A stretch of 41,514 nt of DNA from a virus: positions 1 to 41,514 of the IMG/VR virus record IMGVR_UViG_3300025785_000036; one strand, given 5' to 3'. Within the stretch, counting starts at the first letter, position 1; each line of letters opens with the position of its first letter. Of the stretch, positions 36,998 through 41,514 are shown piece by piece. Below the pieces are notes generated by a model that saw nothing but the letters and a program-made list of their open reading frames with translations, was not told the DNA's origin and made no database searches. The position numbers were made by a program, and so were the translations under genes.

Positions 36998-38935
36998 ATG
37001 GGCGGCGGCGTACCAGCAAGTACTACTTCAACAACCACGGTCAATCAATCACCGTGGCAAAATCCCACGTACCAAGCGCTTATGCTAGGTACTCAAAACA
37101 ATCCGGGTCCGGTCACCAATATCCTCCGCAGCAACGCGGGAATGATGAACGCATATAACAACCTGCTCGCTCAGGGTGTTACGCCTATGGATGTGGTGCG
37201 TTCCAACCAATTTAACCCCACGGCAGGCGGCGCGGGTACGTCCTTTCAACCTACACAAAAAGCTGCTGAAGGCGGCATCATGGGGGTGCGTAAGTTCGCC
37301 TCTGGTAGCTCTACGGCACCTAAAGACATTTCTTCAGGGCAGGCTAATCATTTAGCTCAGCTTCAGAAACGGGTAGACGCAAATAAACCGCTCAGTGCTA
37401 GTGACCAGAACGTCTATAACTACTTAACTCAAACCCGTCAGGCGTATACCGACTACCAGAACCAACAGCAAACGCAAACGGACAATACCGCTACGGCGCA
37501 GCAGGGGCTCCTCGATCAGTCTATGGGGCAAACCGCCTTCACGCGGGTAAACCCGCAAACCGGCGCACTTGAGTCAACCAACCCGCTGTTCAACCAAGCA
37601 GTAGGCGAAATTCAACAGGCGCAGCAACTACCGTCTCAATTTGGGCAGGCGACGAATGCCTATAATCAGGCCCTATCTGGCCTACAGGGGATGACCAATT
37701 ATACCCCGCAACAGGTGCAAGCTATGCAGGAGCAGGCGGCGCAGTATCAAGCCTCCCTAATGAATGCCCCTGCAGATATCAGCGCGCAAAGTTATGATGC
37801 GGCGCAGGCGCAAGCCGCCCAGATGAATCAACCCCAAGATGTGCAGGCTGTGCGTACACGCGCGGCTCAAATGCAGGGACCTCAGTCTTGGAACGCTCCG
37901 GGCACTGTACAACAGTACATGGACCCTTATATTCAAAGCGTCATTGCTTCGCAGCAAGGGTTAGCTAACCGGCAGTTTGCGCAACAGCAGAACCAGCTTC
38001 GCAGTCAGGCAACCGGGCAGCACGCCTTTGGCGGCGCGAGGGAAACCCTTGCTGAACAGAACGCACAGTTAAACCAGAACATTGCCAATCAGAACCTCGC
38101 GGCACAAGGGCTCTCGAATGCCTACACCACAGGGCTCGGCCAGTTCAACACGGCGCAGGGTCAGGGACTTCAGGCAGGTCAGGCAAATCTCTCAGCGGCG
38201 ATGCAGGCAAACCTTGCGAATCAGCAGGCGGGTATGACCGCTCAGCAGCTCAATCAGGCCGCAGGGCTCACCACGGGGCAAGCTAATCTGTCGGCGGCGC
38301 AGCAGACCGCACTGGCGAATCAAAACGCGCTCAATACTCAGCGGTCTCAGTACGTCACTCAAGCTCTGCAGGCAGCACAAACCAATTATGGTGGTCAGCT
38401 TACCGCGGCTCAACAGAACCAAGTGGCTCAGAATGCTGCAGCGCAGTTCAATGCTCAGTCGCAAAATCAGATCAATCTGGCAAACCAGCAGGCGTCTCTG
38501 CAAGCCGGATTGGCTAACCAAAGCGCAGGTCTGCAAGCTAACCAGCAAAATCTCGGTGCCTATGGGCAGATGCTAACAGGAGCTGGGGGTCTGGGTTCCC
38601 TAGGCGCTTCGCAGGCGTCCACTAACCTCGCCAACATCGGGGCTCTCGGTCAGGGTGCAAGTGCTTGGCAGAATCTTGGGCAGCAGTATCTCAACACGCA
38701 GACACAGAACGCACAGAACGCCATCAACTTCCCGAGCAGCCTCTATAGCGGTGCGCTGAATGCGATCAATGCTCAGCCTTCTACGGGTGGTACCAACACC
38801 GCGTTCGGTACGTCTACTCCGGCATCTCCGTTCGGTAAAGCGCATGGCGGTGAGGTCGAAGCGCATAAGGAATGGGATAAGGCCAAGGGCGGTAAGACTG
38901 TGAAGAAAGGCATTGCATCTAAAGGGTGGAACTAA
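36998..38935 (+). CDS. Ala/Gln/Asn-rich internal virion protein (645 aa)
   Basis: The ribosome site is AGAGGTG. The N-terminal third contains SPWQNPTYQALMLGTQNNPG, and AEGGIMGVRKFASGSS; the rest is strongly Ala/Gln/Asn-rich and helical, with heptad/11-mer-like repeats (QQAGMTAQQLNQAAGLTTGQ, NLSAAMQANLANQQ). A central block QQYMDPYIQSVIASQQGLAN then RQFAQQQNQLRSQATGQHAF is conserved in this kind of protein. Long Q/A-rich helices fit an ejection protein or channel. The C-terminus is Lys/Gly-rich. It overlaps the next start by TAATG. Confidence 0.75.
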   Translation: MGGGVPASTTSTTTVNQSPWQNPTYQALMLGTQNNPGPVTNILRSNAGMMNAYNNLLAQGVTPMDVVRSNQFNPTAGGAGTSFQPTQKAAEGGIMGVRKFASGSSTAPKDISSGQANHLAQLQKRVDANKPLSASDQNVYNYLTQTRQAYTDYQNQQQTQTDNTATAQQGLLDQSMGQTAFTRVNPQTGALESTNPLFNQAVGEIQQAQQLPSQFGQATNAYNQALSGLQGMTNYTPQQVQAMQEQAAQYQASLMNAPADISAQSYDAAQAQAAQMNQPQDVQAVRTRAAQMQGPQSWNAPGTVQQYMDPYIQSVIASQQGLANRQFAQQQNQLRSQATGQHAFGGARETLAEQNAQLNQNIANQNLAAQGLSNAYTTGLGQFNTAQGQGLQAGQANLSAAMQANLANQQAGMTAQQLNQAAGLTTGQANLSAAQQTALANQNALNTQRSQYVTQALQAAQTNYGGQLTAAQQNQVAQNAAAQFNAQSQNQINLANQQASLQAGLANQSAGLQANQQNLGAYGQMLTGAGGLGSLGASQASTNLANIGALGQGASAWQNLGQQYLNTQTQNAQNAINFPSSLYSGALNAINAQPSTGGTNTAFGTSTPASPFGKAHGGEVEAHKEWDKAKGGKTVKKGIASKGWN

Positions 38936-40326
38936 TGACCGCAGCAATTACGGACGACTCTTACAACCAGCAGGTTACGTCAATCTTTGACTTCCTGAAG
39001 AGCGCCTCGCCGCAGCAGTTGGCTCAGGTATCACAGGCGGTTCAACAGAACCCGCAAAGCCCGGAAGCTACCGCTTTGGCTATGGCTACGAACTACCAGC
39101 AGCAGATGCGTTCAGGGCAGGCTCAGGCTCCGCAGCAAACGGTATATCAGAAACATATCGCGCAGCTTTTGCAGAGTATTCAGCCTCCCGCCCAGCCCGC
39201 CCCCATGCAGAGCGGCATCGCCGCTGCGGGACCCAATCAATACGCGCTACAAGCGGCGGCAGCGCAAGATCCTATGCGCAACGCAGGTATCGGTGCGGCT
39301 CCTGAGAATACGCCTATGCAGCAGGCTGCGACGGGCGGTTTGGTTGCTCTTGCGCATGGTGGATCAGTACGTGGGTTTAGCGGGCTAGATGGTAGCTATG
39401 CGGTTCCTGAATTGGGCTCATACGATGCGCCTGAAGAAGAGGAAGAAAGCGAAGCCGCTGACGAGCGTCAGCTTGCTGAAGACCAGTACGACGAAGATAC
39501 AGGCGAGCCTGTAAACCAGCATGTACAGTATAAAGACGTACCCAAGACGCGCATTCCTCGACAGGATGGCCCTGATCTTCACACTCCGGCTCCGGGGAGC
39601 TCTGCGGCGCAAGCGCAGAAAAAATCAGCTACCGATGCCGTCAAGAAAGCATCTAATGAATTGCTGGATGTATATGGACCGTCTTATTCTATTTCTCCCG
39701 ATCTCCTGAGCAAACTAGATAAGATGCAACAGGGGGCGACCAGAGATAAATGGATTGGTGCTCTGGCCTCGGGTATTGGCAATTTACTTAGTGCGCAAAC
39801 TCCGTACATGAGCCAAGCTGTGGGCCAAGGGCTTATCGGCGGTCTCGCCGGATACCAGCAGGGTGCCAAGGAAGAAGGCGATATCGAAAAGCAGACACTA
39901 CAACTTCAGATGGCTGCAGAGAAGGAAGCGCACGCGGATAAACGGTCCGCAGTTAATTCAATCCTTGCACAGCAGGCAGCTACGCTTAAAGCGCAGCGTG
40001 AACGTGAGCTTGAAATGGATAAGCTCAAGGCTAAGGGCTACACCGATCTGCAGGTGGCTTCTATTCTCGCGGGACGCGGCGCTGCCGGTAATGTTGTCGA
40101 TCCCAATGAACGCAGTCAGCGCATCAAAGAAGCCGCCCAGCAGATCGCTAGTTCTTCTCAGGCATTGCAAGAAGCATGGAGCCCTGACCGTATTCGATTG
40201 GAAGCCGAAAGGCAGGTCGATGCAGAAATGGCCCGCGCACCTTCAGCGTTGAAGGGAGTTAATCCCGCACCGTATAATCCCCTGCAGGCTTACGGATTCA
40301 TCGGAGGCCCACTAGGCGGTCGTTAG
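38935..40326 (+). CDS. Internal virion-type protein (463 aa)
   Basis: ATG 38935 shares a base with the previous TAA; the upstream in-frame GTG at 38926 is inside the previous gene and not needed. The N-terminal part is Gln/Ala/Pro-rich (SIFDFLKSASPQQLAQVSQA), the middle holds TGGLVALAHGGSVRGFSGLD, similar to the GG-x-V elements of other genes here, then an acidic stretch, and the C-terminal part is a charged coiled coil (EGDIEKQTLQLQMAAEKEAH). Probably part of the head-internal or ejection set; no enzyme motif. Confidence 0.72.
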   Translation: MTAAITDDSYNQQVTSIFDFLKSASPQQLAQVSQAVQQNPQSPEATALAMATNYQQQMRSGQAQAPQQTVYQKHIAQLLQSIQPPAQPAPMQSGIAAAGPNQYALQAAAAQDPMRNAGIGAAPENTPMQQAATGGLVALAHGGSVRGFSGLDGSYAVPELGSYDAPEEEEESEAADERQLAEDQYDEDTGEPVNQHVQYKDVPKTRIPRQDGPDLHTPAPGSSAAQAQKKSATDAVKKASNELLDVYGPSYSISPDLLSKLDKMQQGATRDKWIGALASGIGNLLSAQTPYMSQAVGQGLIGGLAGYQQGAKEEGDIEKQTLQLQMAAEKEAHADKRSAVNSILAQQAATLKAQRERELEMDKLKAKGYTDLQVASILAGRGAAGNVVDPNERSQRIKEAAQQIASSSQALQEAWSPDRIRLEAERQVDAEMARAPSALKGVNPAPYNPLQAYGFIGGPLGGR

Positions 40327-40336
40327 AGGATAAAAT

Positions 40337-41514
40337 ATGGCTGAAGAATACGGATTGGCTAACCTTCTCGCTGGTCAATCAATACCCGCTGATGACTCTG
40401 GCTTAGGGCAAATATATGGCGGGGGAGACAGCTACACTGCTCAACCTCAAGCGCCTTCTTCAGCTACCGCGATTCCTCCGGGGTATAGGCCCGTACCATT
40501 ACCTAATGGTGGGTTTGTCTTTGCCTATAAGGACCATACCGACGAGCAAGCTATTGCAGCTTACCAAGCGGCGCAGGGGGCGCAGCATCCCCAGCATAAG
40601 CCGATCCCTCATGGGCACGCGGCTGCACGCGAGCCGGTAGCGCCTGAATTCAAGCAAGCGCAGCGTGAGCCGCGCTACGAAGCGTTTGATCCTATCACTG
40701 AAGTGCTTAACGCTGAGAACCAGCTTGATCGCGCTTCGATCGAGGAAATCCCCCGCGCCTATAAATATGCGCTGACTCCAGCGCAGGCGGCTCAGGTTAA
40801 ACGCCAAGAGGAAAAAGCAGCACTCGCCGCGCAACCTCGTGATCCTGAAAAGCAGGGGTTCATTCCCGCTGTAGGAGCTGGCTTTGCTCGTGAGATCGGG
40901 AGTGTAGGACGCTTCGCTTCAGAAAGTGCTCAACCGTTTGCTCCGGGTGTAGCGCAGACCATCAAGGAAGTCACACAACCTGCGGAAGCTAAGGCCAAGG
41001 AACTTCATCAGCCTATCTCTGACATTGAGATTGCCGAAGCAAAACAGAAAGGATTCGTACCTTACGCTGGCGCTCAGCTTACGCGTGCCGGAGATATTCT
41101 AGGTGGGTTTGCTGGTGAGTGGGGTGTTCCCGGTATTGTCAGTAGGGCAGGTGCTCCGGGTAGGGCTATCAGTGGTGGGCTGACGTTTGCACAGCTTTAT
41201 GGCGATCTGTCTCGTCGTGCCGAAGAATCCGGTGTGGAACTCTCATTGCCAGAGAAGTACGCAGGGGCCGCAATCAGCACCGCTATTTTTCAGTTGGCCC
41301 CCAACTTCGTAACCAAGGGCTTGCCCCTCAATGTGCTGGCTCCGTCTGCTAAAGCCATTGTCGATATCTATGAAAAGGAAGGTGCAGAAGCTGCGCAGAA
41401 AGCTGTAGGGTCTTTGGCTGGCAATATCGTCAAGAGCTATGGCTCAGGTGTTGTAGGCGGAACTGCCGCTATGGCCGGTACGGAAGCGGTAACTCGTCAC
41501 ATGCTGGGTCAACC
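40337..41514 (+). CDS. Large internal virion protein (start only; cut at window edge)
   Basis: AGAGGAT precedes the ATG at 40337 and the frame stays open for 392 codons to the window end. It begins MAEEYGLANLLAGQSIPADD, has a Pro/Gln-rich segment, then Ala/Lys/Glu-rich helices and two related blocks, KQGFIPAVGAGFAREIGSVG and KQKGFVPYAGAQLTRAGDIL, that look like internal repeats. This pattern is typical of the very large last internal protein in these phages. Enzyme domains, if any, lie beyond the edge. Confidence 0.75.
   Translation, partial: MAEEYGLANLLAGQSIPADDSGLGQIYGGGDSYTAQPQAPSSATAIPPGYRPVPLPNGGFVFAYKDHTDEQAIAAYQAAQGAQHPQHKPIPHGHAAAREPVAPEFKQAQREPRYEAFDPITEVLNAENQLDRASIEEIPRAYKYALTPAQAAQVKRQEEKAALAAQPRDPEKQGFIPAVGAGFAREIGSVGRFASESAQPFAPGVAQTIKEVTQPAEAKAKELHQPISDIEIAEAKQKGFVPYAGAQLTRAGDILGGFAGEWGVPGIVSRAGAPGRAISGGLTFAQLYGDLSRRAEESGVELSLPEKYAGAAISTAIFQLAPNFVTKGLPLNVLAPSAKAIVDIYEKEGAEAAQKAVGSLAGNIVKSYGSGVVGGTAAMAGTEAVTRHMLGQ

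Overview
The window is part of a double-stranded DNA tailed bacteriophage genome. Almost every gene I recognise is a virion, packaging or lysis gene, and there are no host-metabolism genes, rRNAs or tRNAs. A terminase, a P22-type portal, a GroES-like co-chaperonin, a scaffold-like gene and a Mu gpT-type capsid are followed by SU10/P22-like adaptor and nozzle proteins and a run of Ala/Gln/Gly-rich internal proteins. There is no tape-measure gene, so I infer a short-tailed (podovirus-like) particle. The lipobox protein in the lysis cassette suggests a Gram-negative host. The gene style resembles uncultured aquatic phages; host and genome ends cannot be read from this window.

Left arm (1-5245, all genes leftward): short genes of unknown function, each with a clear Shine-Dalgarno, two of them only 23-24 codons long and probably membrane peptides. 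Three strong sigma-70-like promoters, one rho-independent terminator, several GC-rich 5'-UTR hairpins and seven copies of a 20-bp palindrome (AACTTCATACGTATGAAGTT; one copy with a single change) lie between them. I saw no copy of the palindrome in the other 36 kb. This looks like a co-regulated early-type regulon.

Strand-switch region (5246-5653): non-coding, with a GC-rich repeat block, a 12-bp direct repeat, a small hairpin and an AT-rich stretch just before the first rightward gene.

Right arm (5654-41514, all genes rightward): packaging and head genes (5654-14655) end at a strong terminator. Connector, decoration and adaptor genes (15752-21895) follow, then fibre and glycine-rich adhesin genes (22490-27722), a lysis cassette (27731-28961), more fibre genes (28965-31231) including one with an S74 intramolecular chaperone, a nozzle-like protein (31391-33937), and probable internal or ejection proteins to the right edge. 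Three free-standing homing endonuclease genes (GIY-YIG at 14765 and 18132, HNH-AP2 at 21974) sit between the structural genes. The second one separates a 20-codon relic of the neighbouring adaptor gene's start from a diverged, intact copy of that start.

Points most worth attention: the palindrome/promoter regulon, the endonuclease-linked duplication of a gene start, a portal protein with an extra C-terminal domain resembling DUF6973-type domains, and a structured 120-nt intergenic segment at 480-611.
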